Assembly: GCF_014191725.1 (NCBI RefSeq)
Contig: NZ_JACHWZ010000015.1
Location: 1-64,000, forward strand
Reading direction: 5' to 3'
Source: Microbulbifer rhizosphaerae
GTDB taxonomy: Bacteria; Pseudomonadota; Gammaproteobacteria; Pseudomonadales; Cellvibrionaceae
DNA length: 64,000 nt
Made by a program: the position numbers and the translations under genes. Position 1 is the stretch's first letter. Each line of letters opens with the position of its first letter. Positions 17,991 through 25,407 of this stretch are shown here, piece by piece. The notes beneath the pieces are model-generated. The model searched no databases and had not been told where the DNA came from. It was given only the letters and a program-made list of their open reading frames with translations.

Positions 17991-18991
17991 AACGCAACCG
18001 CAACAAACGTCAACAGGAAGAATTCAGCATCTCCTTTCTCGACGTCATCTGCTGTGGCTTCGGCGCCATCGTCCTGCTGCTGATGATCGCCAAGACCATC
18101 GAGCCGATTGTGCTCGAGGAAGCCGAACTGGATCTGGACGGCCAGGTCCAGGACCTGCAGCAGCAGCTGGCGGAAATCCGCGGCGAAACCAGCATTCTCA
18201 ACCGCGACCTCAATGCCAAGCGCGAACAACTGGACATCGAGCGCAAGCGCATTGCCAAGTTGAGAGGCGAACTGGACACTCTGCAGGCCCTCTACGCGCG
18301 CAAAACCGAGGGCGAGAGCGAGGAGGGCAAACTCAAGGGTGAGCTGACCGTGGCGCTGCAGACCCTGACCGAGGAAATGCGCCGCCTGCTGGGGGAAAAC
18401 TACCAGCGCAAGAACAATGTGATCGGCGGCATCCCGGTAGACAGCGAATATATTCTGTTCATCATCGATACCTCCGGTAGTATGTTCAACTACGGCTGGG
18501 ACCGCATGATGACGGAGATGGTCAACACCCTGGACATCTACCCCAACGTCAAAGGCATCCAGGTAATGAACGACATGGGGGACTATATGTTCAACAATTA
18601 CCGTGGCAAATGGATACCCGACACCCCCGGGCGCCGCCAGGCGATACTGCAGCGCCTCAGGTCCTGGAACCCGTTCAGCAACTCCAGCCCGGTGGAAGGT
18701 ATCCAGAAGGCGGTGCGCAGCTTCTACGATCCCAACAAGAAAATCAGCATCTATGTTCTGGGAGATGAATTCACGGGCAAATCCATCCGCAATGTGATGA
18801 TGGCAGTGGACAGGGTTAATGCCCAGCGCGGCGAAGACCAGCGTATGGTACGTATTCACGCCATCGGCTTTCCCATTCAGTTTTCCCGACCGCGGCACCT
18901 GCAAACAACCGGGCTGCGATTTGCCGCGCTGATGCGCGAACTCACCTATCGCAATGGCGGGACTTTTGTGGGGTTAAATGATTTCCGGTAA
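17987..18991 (+). CDS. VWA protein 2 with ExbD-like membrane anchor
   Basis: A 334-residue protein built like its upstream neighbour. Basic start, transmembrane helix about 15-36 containing SFLDVICCGFGAI (Asp 19), coiled coil about 45-135, VWA domain about 150-330 with DTSGS at 161-165. The second MIDAS residue is a Ser (NSSPVEG) and the third element is VLGDEFTGK instead of a TDG loop, so metal binding may be weaker. The two VWA proteins are diverged duplicates and could form a heterodimer in the channel. It is the last gene of the coupled set; a strong hairpin starts at the stop codon. Confidence 0.85.
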   Translation: MKRNRNKRQQEEFSISFLDVICCGFGAIVLLLMIAKTIEPIVLEEAELDLDGQVQDLQQQLAEIRGETSILNRDLNAKREQLDIERKRIAKLRGELDTLQALYARKTEGESEEGKLKGELTVALQTLTEEMRRLLGENYQRKNNVIGGIPVDSEYILFIIDTSGSMFNYGWDRMMTEMVNTLDIYPNVKGIQVMNDMGDYMFNNYRGKWIPDTPGRRQAILQRLRSWNPFSNSSPVEGIQKAVRSFYDPNKKISIYVLGDEFTGKSIRNVMMAVDRVNAQRGEDQRMVRIHAIGFPIQFSRPRHLQTTGLRFAALMRELTYRNGGTFVGLNDFR

Positions 18992-18993
18992 CT

Positions 18994-19028
18994 ATTAGCC
19001 CGGCAACCAAATAGGTGGCCGGGCTAAT
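18994..19028 (+). terminator. Hairpin at the end of the envelope cluster
   Basis: Perfect 11-bp arms ATTAGCCCGGC/GCCGGGCTAAT starting three bases after the stop codon at 18991. There is no U tract, so it is a weak or rho-assisted terminator, or an RNA-stabilising end. It is the first of five consecutive hairpins. Confidence 0.55.
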
Positions 19029-19030
19029 GC

Positions 19031-19152
19031 GGCACAAGGATGTGCCGCCGCGGCGGCAGGCCGCCGCGAGCCCTTGAAATACCAGCAAATCCGCGTATTT
19101 GTGCCAGGATTTCAAGGGCGACAGTCAAACAGGTCAGGATGACCTGTGACTG
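19031..19152 (+). ncRNA. Array of hairpins with GGA loops, candidate CsrA/RsmA-binding leader or small RNA
   Basis: Four adjoining hairpins follow. One is GGCACA-AGGA-TGTGCC (19031-19046), which contains ACAAGGATGT, the known CsrA-preferred sequence. The next is a GC-rich hairpin (about 19047-19069). A long stem GCCCTTGAAAT/ATTTCAAGGGC (19070-19119) has a nested hairpin and an AGGA. The last is ACAGGTCA-GGA-TGACCTGT with an outer CAGTC/GACTG stem (19122-19152). The next gene's ribosome site (CCAGGAGC, 19171) is another GGA. GGA in a hairpin loop is the hallmark of CsrA/RsmA sites. It may be a leader controlling the gene at 19183, the 3' end of the upstream transcript, or a separate sRNA. Confidence 0.5.
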
Positions 19153-19182
19153 CTAGGTTAAAGGGTTATCCAGGAGCGAGTT

Positions 19183-19854
19183 ATGGCTTGGTCAAAAAAT
19201 GGATTTTCCGCGGTCTGGAAAATCACCCTGGTTTCGGCGCTGCTGCTCGCCGCTGCCTGCTCGCACACGGTAAGTGTCGATGGACGCTACCCGCAGCCGG
19301 TCGGGCAGCAGCATCCCCTTACGGTGGGCATCTATCTCAGCGATGAATTCCGTAAGTTCACCCATCACGAGGACAGCGCGGACCGTGACGAGTGGAATAT
19401 CAACACAGGCAAGGCGCAGAAAAACCTTTTCGAAACGGTGCTCGGCTCCATGTTTACCGAGGCGGTTTCCCTCTCCCAGTACCCCCAGGACCTGCCGAAA
19501 AATGTCGAGCTGGTCATTGTGCCGGAAGTGCGCGAACTCCAGTTCACCATGCCGCGGGAAAACCGCGTCAATATTTTCGAGGTGTGGATCAAATACGATA
19601 TGCACGCCTATGACCAGCGCGGCGAGTCAGTGGCGAACTGGGTGATCACTGCCTACGGCAAAACGCCCACTGCTTTTCTCAAGTCCCAGGAGGACGCCCT
19701 GGCCCAGGCCATCAATATCGCCCTGCGCGATGCCGGCGCCACCCTGTACACCGGCTTCGAACGGGTGCCGGAACTGCAGGCGTTCCTGGCCAACAAGCAG
19801 CGGGCGCTTTCCATGAAGGGTGACGAAACCGCCGGCGAAGAAACCACGGAGTAA
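19183..19854 (+). CDS. Lipoprotein of unknown function
   Basis: A 223-residue lipoprotein (LAAAC, Cys 26). The mature domain has an LptE/CsgG-like look (LTVGIYLSDEFRKF near the start, a helix FETVLGSMFTEAVSL, and a strand VELVIVPEVRELQFTM), typical of small periplasm-facing outer-membrane lipoproteins. It is preceded by AGGAGCGAGTT and by the GGA-hairpin leader. It is 12 bases from the next lipoprotein gene and likely co-transcribed with it. Whether it belongs to the upstream VWA/channel cluster is uncertain. Confidence 0.65.
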   Translation: MAWSKNGFSAVWKITLVSALLLAAACSHTVSVDGRYPQPVGQQHPLTVGIYLSDEFRKFTHHEDSADRDEWNINTGKAQKNLFETVLGSMFTEAVSLSQYPQDLPKNVELVIVPEVRELQFTMPRENRVNIFEVWIKYDMHAYDQRGESVANWVITAYGKTPTAFLKSQEDALAQAINIALRDAGATLYTGFERVPELQAFLANKQRALSMKGDETAGEETTE

Positions 19855-19866
19855 CAGGAGGTTATT

Positions 19867-20544
19867 GTGGCCAAGTCAATTTTTGTTTTCGCATTGGTGC
19901 TGCTGAGCGGCTGCACCACGGTGGTGATCGACGAATACCGGCGCAGTGATGGCGAACTCGCCCGCGGCGACTCCGTTGTTATCCTGGGCCGGCGCCACTC
20001 CAGCGAGTACGAAACCGAACCGGACCTGATCGACTGTGTGGGCCGGCGCCTGCACAATCCCAAGCGAGGGGTCACCGTTATTCCCGAGCAGCACTTCGTC
20101 GACGCCATGTACCCCTGGTTCGAACCGCGCACCGCGCCGATGCACCTGAAATCCCTGGACCGACTGGTGGATATCCCCGAAGTGCGCGAGCGCATGGAAA
20201 CCTACGGGGTGAAATACATCGTGTGGATCGATGGCTCCACCGAGACCACCGCCAGCGCCGGTTCCATCGGCTGTTCCATCGGCACCGGTGGCGCGGGCTG
20301 TTTCGGTTTCGGCACCTGGGACAAGGAATCCGACTACGAGGCATCGGTCTGGGACTTCCGCGACCGGGAGCTCTCCGGAAAGCTCAGTGCGGATGCCAAG
20401 GGCACTTCCTATATGCCCGCCATCGTAGTGCCCATTCCCCTGATCGCCCGCGTACAGAACAACGCCTGCAAGGGAATGGCGGCACAGCTTCAGCAGTTCC
20501 TGCTGCCGGCACAACCTGCCGGCGGCAAATCTTCGAGTAGTTGA
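19867..20544 (+). CDS. Lipoprotein of unknown function
   Basis: A 225-residue lipoprotein (LLSGC, Cys 16). It starts with GTG behind a near-perfect AGGAGGTTATT. The mature part has a VVILGRRHSSEYET segment, a helix-strand VKYIVWIDGSTETT, and a Gly/Cys-rich loop (GSIGCSIGTGGAGCFGFGTW). This resembles proteins that bind or sense at the outer membrane, but I recognise no family. It sits between a related-looking lipoprotein and a metalloprotease lipoprotein, with spacings under 35 bases. Confidence 0.65.
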   Translation: MAKSIFVFALVLLSGCTTVVIDEYRRSDGELARGDSVVILGRRHSSEYETEPDLIDCVGRRLHNPKRGVTVIPEQHFVDAMYPWFEPRTAPMHLKSLDRLVDIPEVRERMETYGVKYIVWIDGSTETTASAGSIGCSIGTGGAGCFGFGTWDKESDYEASVWDFRDRELSGKLSADAKGTSYMPAIVVPIPLIARVQNNACKGMAAQLQQFLLPAQPAGGKSSSS

Positions 20545-20575
20545 CGCTCCTCAAATTCAGCGGAGGACCAAAACA

Positions 20576-22030
20576 ATGCACACTTTACACAAAATACTCG
20601 CCACCGCGGTAATCGCGGCCATCGCCGGCTGCGCCTTCAACCCCGCCACCAACCGGCCGGACCTGGTATTGATGTCGGAATCCCGCGAAATTGAAATCGG
20701 CCGGGAAATGCACCAGAAGCTGGTGAAGAGCACTCCGATCTATAACGATCCGGTACTGAACGCCTATGTGGAGCATGTGGGCCAGAAGGTGGCCGCGGCC
20801 AGCGACAGGCCGGACCTGGAATACCACTTCACCATCATCGACAGCCAGGATATCAATGCCTTCGCCCTGCCGGGGGGTTATGTGTATATCAACCGCGGTC
20901 TGCTCACCTATCTGCACTCGGAGGCGGAAATGGCCGCGGTGCTAGCCCACGAAGTTGGGCATATAACCGCCCGCCACGCGGTGCGGCAGAAAACCGCCGC
21001 CACCGGCGCCGGCGTCGCCTCGGTACTCTCCGTACTGGTGACCGGCAGTGGTGTCGTCGGCGACGTGGCCAACCTGTGGAGCACCGCGGCGGTGAAAGGT
21101 TACGGCCGCGATATGGAACTGGAAGCGGACCGCTTTGGCGCACAGTATATGTACAACGCCGGCTACGATCCGCAGGCGATGATCAATGTGATCGCCCTGC
21201 TGAAAGACCAGGAGACCTTCTCCCGCCGACGCGCCAGGGTGGAAGGTAAAAAGCAGCAGACCTACCACGGAGTTTTCTCCTCCCACCCTCGCAACGATAT
21301 CCGCCTGAAGGAAGTTGTGGCGGCAGCTGGAGAGCTGCCGGAGGACAAAAAGGTAACCAAAGTCGAATACTACCGCGAGAAGACCGACGGTCTGGTCTAC
21401 GGGCAGAACGCGCGACAGTCGGAAAAGAACCGCTACAACCACAAGCGGCTCGGATTTTCTCTGCTGTTCCCGGAGGGCTGGAAAGTCGAGAACCAGCGCG
21501 AAGCCATCGTCGGCATTGCGCCGGACAATTCCGCCACCATCACCCTCAAGGTGGACAGGCGCAACAGCAACCAGCCCCCGGATATGGCGCTGCGGGAAAC
21601 CTATGACGTGCGTCGTCTCGAAGAGGACGAACAGCTACAGCAGTACCGCCTGCAGGGCCACACCGGCAAGTTGCCGAAGGCCGGCAGCGAGGACCCGGAC
21701 CGGGTAGCGGTAATTTTCTACGGCAGTCGCCAGTATGTTTTCGAGGGTAAGATCAACAATCTGCCGGAGGGAGAGGAAAAGGCCGGCGAGGAGTATGACA
21801 ACCTCTTTCTCACCAGCATTCGCAGCTTCCGCCCCCTGCGCAAAAGCGACATTATCCAGCCGAATATCAAACGGGTGCGTTATGTAAAAGCCAACGAAAA
21901 AACCACTTTCGCATCACTGGCCCGCCATATGGAGATCGGCGAATACGCCGAGGAGCAACTGCGCCTGCTCAATGGTTACTTTCCCCGCGGTGAGCCCAAG
22001 CCGGGAGAGTGGATCAAGATTGTGCAGTGA
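20576..22030 (+). CDS. M48-family metalloprotease lipoprotein (BepA/Oma1-like)
   Basis: A 484-residue lipoprotein (IAGC, Cys 19). The zinc motif HEVGH is at residues 125-129 and the third ligand Glu is in MELEADRFGA (about 182-191). Upstream is the usual M48 strand NAFALPGGYVYINRGLL. The C-terminal 200 residues are an extra domain ending in a LysM-like segment (FASLARHMEIGEYAEEQLRLLNG...PKPGEWIKIV). BepA-type proteases degrade or help assemble outer-membrane proteins. Following two outer-membrane-type lipoproteins with short spacing, it may be their quality-control partner. Start after GCGGAGGACC. Confidence 0.9.
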   Translation: MHTLHKILATAVIAAIAGCAFNPATNRPDLVLMSESREIEIGREMHQKLVKSTPIYNDPVLNAYVEHVGQKVAAASDRPDLEYHFTIIDSQDINAFALPGGYVYINRGLLTYLHSEAEMAAVLAHEVGHITARHAVRQKTAATGAGVASVLSVLVTGSGVVGDVANLWSTAAVKGYGRDMELEADRFGAQYMYNAGYDPQAMINVIALLKDQETFSRRRARVEGKKQQTYHGVFSSHPRNDIRLKEVVAAAGELPEDKKVTKVEYYREKTDGLVYGQNARQSEKNRYNHKRLGFSLLFPEGWKVENQREAIVGIAPDNSATITLKVDRRNSNQPPDMALRETYDVRRLEEDEQLQQYRLQGHTGKLPKAGSEDPDRVAVIFYGSRQYVFEGKINNLPEGEEKAGEEYDNLFLTSIRSFRPLRKSDIIQPNIKRVRYVKANEKTTFASLARHMEIGEYAEEQLRLLNGYFPRGEPKPGEWIKIVQ

Positions 22031-22363
22031 AAAGTCCGGGGCCCGGAACGCCGTAATTGCGGGAGCGGCCCATGACCGCGATCAGCCGCCATTGGCCGCC
22101 ATCTGGAATCCGGTCGCGATAGCCATTGATAGCAAAAGGGAGGGATCACGCCCGGGATGATGAGGCGATCCCAACACACCCGTTATGCGCCACCCCAGTG
22201 CAATTTTGCCGACAGCGGAATCGCTCAATCACTGCGGACCACGATGACCGGTAGCGATCTGTAACCCGGGAACGTTACAGAAAATTTTTGATGTCAAAAG
22301 GACAAGACTCAATTTAAACGGCGCGGTGGGATATCCGGGCTAGCCCCAGGGCTGGGAGAGAGC
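22031..22363. other. Intergenic region with degenerate REP-like remnant
   Basis: The left part (about 22060-22140) resembles the REP family (GGGAGCGGCCCATGACCGCGAT) but lacks a matching right arm. The rest is leader DNA for the permease, including a dyad listed separately. No gene seen. Confidence 0.5.
22259..22280. promoter_or_regulatory. Candidate operator upstream of the gluconate-type permease
   Basis: Inverted repeat CTGTAAC-N8-GTTACAG, 84 bases before the permease start. The TGTAAC/GTTACA arms recall gluconate-repressor-type sites, but no such regulator is encoded nearby, so this is only a candidate. Confidence 0.4.
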
Positions 22364-23719
22364 GTGATCCAGATTCTGATTTTGCTCGCCATTGTCGGTT
22401 TTATCATACTGATAACCACTAGGCTCAAGCTGCACATCTTTCTCACCCTGCTGCTGGCCAGCTTTCTCGCAGGCTTTGTCTATGGCATCCCGGTGGCAAG
22501 TATTGCCACTGTCATCGGCAACGGTTTTGGCAGTGTACTCGGTTATATCGGCCTGGTAATCATGCTGGGTACTGTAATCGCCATTATTCTCGAGAGATCC
22601 GGCGCTGCCATCACCATGGCGGAAACCACCATCCGGCTGCTGGGAGAGCGGATGCCGACTCTGGCTGTTTCCATTATCGGCTATCTGGTCGCCATCCCTG
22701 TGTTCTGCGATTCCGGCTACATAATCCTGAACTCGCTGAAAAATTCTCTCGCGGAAAAACTCCGGGTTTCCAACTGTTCCATGAGTGTAGCGCTGGCCAC
22801 AGGGCTCTTCGCAACCCATACCCTGGTCCCTCCCACTCCCGGCCCCGTCGCTGCGGCCACCAGCCTGGGCCTGGGCAACAGCTTCGGCACGGTAATTATA
22901 CTGGGGTTGCTAGTAGCCGCGGTGGCAGCACTGGCCGGATGGATCTGGTCGCGACAGTTTGCCGACGTACACCTGGAAATCGGCGAGGACAGCAAAGTAA
23001 GCGACGAGTATTGCCGGGAACTGGTGGAACGTTACGGCCGCCTGCCAAACTCCGCCATTGCATTTGCTCCAATTCTCGTACCCATTGTACTGATGTGCCT
23101 GGGCTCCATCGCCAACCTTCCCGGTAACCCGATCAGTGATATTCCAGCCCTACTCCAACTGGCCACGTTCCTCGGCCAGCCCTTGAACGCTTTGCTTATG
23201 GGCCTGGGACTGGCCTGTTTTCTGCTGCGCGGGCCGCAGAAAATTGTGCAATTGTCAAAACATATAGCAGCCGGAATCAAAGCCGCCGCACCGGTGCTGT
23301 TGATCACCGGTGCCGGCGGCGCTCTCGGTGAAGTATTGAAAGTTTCCGGTGTCGGCACCCTGCTCAGTCAGTCCCTGTCTCATTCCAGCATGGGCCTGTT
23401 TATGCCCTTCCTGGTTGCCGCAACATTGAAAAGCGCCCAGGGCTCCTCCACCGTCGCCATGGCCACCACCTCAATACTGGTGGCGCCACTTCTGTTTGAG
23501 ATGGGACTGGACAGCGAGATAGGCAGAGTGCTCACCGTCATGGCGATCGGTGCCGGCGCCATGACAGTGTCCCACGTCAATGACAGCTACTTCTGGGTGG
23601 TTACCCAGTTCAGCAAGATGGACGTGACACTCGGCTACCGCGCCCAGACCACCGCCACCCTGATCCAGGGAGTAAGTGCCATGGCAGTGGTGTCGCTACT
23701 GGGCCTTGTGCTGATTTGA
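22364..23719 (+). CDS. GntP-family gluconate/organic acid:H+ symporter
   Basis: A 451-residue permease with 12 or more hydrophobic segments and the length typical of GntP/GntT/DsdX proteins. Family-typical stretches are VIAIILERSGAA near 70, the IPVFCDSGYIIL segment near 110, ATHTLVPPTPGPVAAA near 148, LKSAQGSSTVAMATT near 365 and VSHVNDSYFWVV near 400. It starts with GTG after GGGAGAGA. The family moves gluconate or related sugar acids and D-serine with protons; the substrate here cannot be told from sequence. The TGA lies 68 bases before the glycerophosphodiesterase start, so co-transcription is possible. Confidence 0.9.
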   Translation: MIQILILLAIVGFIILITTRLKLHIFLTLLLASFLAGFVYGIPVASIATVIGNGFGSVLGYIGLVIMLGTVIAIILERSGAAITMAETTIRLLGERMPTLAVSIIGYLVAIPVFCDSGYIILNSLKNSLAEKLRVSNCSMSVALATGLFATHTLVPPTPGPVAAATSLGLGNSFGTVIILGLLVAAVAALAGWIWSRQFADVHLEIGEDSKVSDEYCRELVERYGRLPNSAIAFAPILVPIVLMCLGSIANLPGNPISDIPALLQLATFLGQPLNALLMGLGLACFLLRGPQKIVQLSKHIAAGIKAAAPVLLITGAGGALGEVLKVSGVGTLLSQSLSHSSMGLFMPFLVAATLKSAQGSSTVAMATTSILVAPLLFEMGLDSEIGRVLTVMAIGAGAMTVSHVNDSYFWVVTQFSKMDVTLGYRAQTTATLIQGVSAMAVVSLLGLVLI

Positions 23720-23787
23720 GTAAATCGCCTGTCACAATGATCCTGTATACCGAAATTCCCGAGCACCGAACAAACAGAGTACAGAAG

Positions 23788-24849
23788 ATGATTCATCGCA
23801 CCCTGCCCCTCTGCCTTTCCCTGGTCCTCATCCTCGCCGCCGGCAGTGCACATGCCGCCGTGGTGATCGCGCACCGCGGCGCTTCCGGTTACCTGCCCGA
23901 GCATACCCTGGAAGCCAAGGCCCTGGCCTACGCCATGCGGCCGGACTATATCGAGCAGGACCTGGTGCTGAGCAAAGACAACCGGCTGATAGTAATGCAC
24001 GATATTTACCTGGATGATATTACCGATGTCGCCCAGGTTTTCCCTGGCCGCGTGCGCAAGGACGGGCGCTACTACACCATCGATTTTACCCTGACGGAAC
24101 TCAAGCGATTGAGAGTTACCGAGGCGTTCAGAAATAAGGACGGCAATATCGCTGCGAAATATCCCCGGCGCTTCCCGCTATGGCAATCCAGCTTCCAGTT
24201 ATCCACTCTGGAAGAGGAAATCGAACTGATCCAGGGGCTCAACAAGACGCTCGGTTACGATATCGGCATCTACCCCGAAATTAAAAATCCCGCCTTCCAT
24301 CGCCGCGAGGGCCGGGATATCGCCGTCCTGACGCTGGTCAAACTCAAGCAATACGGCTACACCGACCGCAACAAAAAGATCTACCTTCAGTGCTTCGACG
24401 CCGAGGAACTCCAGCGGATAAAGCGCGAGCTGATGCCGCAGCTGGAAATGGACCTGCCCCTCGTACAATTGATCGCCAAAACGGGGTGGAGTGAAAAGCA
24501 GGTAGAGGTACAGGGAAAACTGGAAAACTATGACTACGACTGGATGCTGCAACCCGGCGGCCTGGAAAAAATCGCCACCTATGCCGATGCTATAGGTCCC
24601 TGGCTGATGATGATGATCGCCCTCCTTGATGACAACCAGGTGGTAACTACCGACCTGGTACAGCGGGCGCACCGCAACAACCTGGTGGTGCATCCCTACA
24701 CCTTCCGTGCCGACTCGCAAAAGATCCCCCAACAGATCGGCAGTTTCGAGCGACTGCTTGAGCTGTTTATCGACCAGCTGAACGTGGACGGGCTGTTCAC
24801 CGACCATCCGGACAAGGCCGTGGAGTTTATCTCCCGGGGCTCCCGCTGA
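23788..24849 (+). CDS. glpQ: Periplasmic glycerophosphodiester phosphodiesterase
   Basis: A 353-residue enzyme of the GlpQ family that splits deacylated phospholipid headgroups into glycerol-3-phosphate and an alcohol. The signal peptide (1-23, ending GSAHA) is followed at once by the catalytic HRGASG motif, then EQDLVLSKDNRLIVMHD (metal Glu/Asp and second His) and YPEIKNP. The ATG at 23788 is preferred over the longer frame to 23716 because it starts the signal. It is Ca-dependent in the known family. It follows a GntP-type permease; no glpT is nearby. Confidence 0.92.
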   Translation: MIHRTLPLCLSLVLILAAGSAHAAVVIAHRGASGYLPEHTLEAKALAYAMRPDYIEQDLVLSKDNRLIVMHDIYLDDITDVAQVFPGRVRKDGRYYTIDFTLTELKRLRVTEAFRNKDGNIAAKYPRRFPLWQSSFQLSTLEEEIELIQGLNKTLGYDIGIYPEIKNPAFHRREGRDIAVLTLVKLKQYGYTDRNKKIYLQCFDAEELQRIKRELMPQLEMDLPLVQLIAKTGWSEKQVEVQGKLENYDYDWMLQPGGLEKIATYADAIGPWLMMMIALLDDNQVVTTDLVQRAHRNNLVVHPYTFRADSQKIPQQIGSFERLLELFIDQLNVDGLFTDHPDKAVEFISRGSR

Positions 24850-25020
24850 CAGAAACGGACCCGTAAGTGTGCAGCTCAGCAGAATATTATAAACAAAGCC
24901 TAGTAAAATCAGTTAGCTAATATGGGTTTCAGCAAAAATCTATAAGGCGATTTTTACCATAAATTTATAAAAGTTCGCGGAATCCCTCTCATTCCCCACT
25001 CACCCTGTGTAGCAACACTA
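24850..25020. other. AT-richer spacer, no gene seen
   Basis: Noticeably less GC than its surroundings (for example AATATTATAAACAAAGCC, 24892 onward). It may mark a junction next to the broken lipA copy. No hairpin with a U tract is evident after the phosphodiesterase gene. Confidence 0.4.
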
Positions 25021-25350
25021 TCACTCCGCCTTGAAGACCGCGAACCTAGTGGAATCCTGCTTATCTTTCGAGCCGCCCTTTTCTCCATGTGCCTGTTTGT
25101 CCGCGTGATATGAGAGCCTGGCAAGCGGCCCACATGCGGCGTGTTTGTTCGGCGTAGCGGCCGTATTCCTCGAATTCGCCCGGGTATACACCGGCGGTGT
25201 TGCTTGCTCGGCTGCAGGTACTGGCCGATAGTGAGCATGCCGGTATCGTGCGCGCATATCGCCGAGTACGGCGAAGATTTCTTCCTTCTCCTCGCCGAGG
25301 CCACCATCAGGCCGGACTTTGTCAGCACGTCCGAGTGGCGCTTTTGTATT
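25021..25350 (-). pseudogene. lipA: Frameshifted C-terminal remnant of lipoyl synthase
   Basis: Pieces of LipA can be read in order on the minus strand only by switching frames. TKSGLMV is in one frame, GLGEEKEEIFAVLGDMRA in another, back to HDTGMLTIGQYLQPSKQH in the first, then EFEEYGRYAEQ in a third, and AACGPLARLSYHADKQAHGE in the second. These match the conserved LipA segments around GLGE, the TIGQYLQPS motif and the SSYHAD end. The 5' two-thirds, including the radical-SAM cysteines, are absent. It is a decayed partial copy of a housekeeping gene whose intact version should be elsewhere. Confidence 0.8.
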
Positions 25351-25357
25351 CCCAAAG

Positions 25358-25376
25358 GGGTGGCCAATGGCCACCC
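25358..25376 (-). terminator. Palindrome downstream of TonB receptor 1
   Basis: GGGTGGCC-AAT-GGCCACCC; on the minus strand it is followed by CTTT. It lies 31 bases past the receptor stop at the edge of the lipA remnant. The short T run makes it a weak terminator. Confidence 0.45.
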
Positions 25377-25407
25377 TAAGGGCGAGAAGACTGAGCCAAT
25401 CGTACTT

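Noticed and set aside
6297..18991. Zorya-type phage defence
   Set aside because: There is a MotA-like protein, but no OmpA-domain ZorB, no ZorC/ZorD, and most parts are exported lipoproteins or periplasmic domains.
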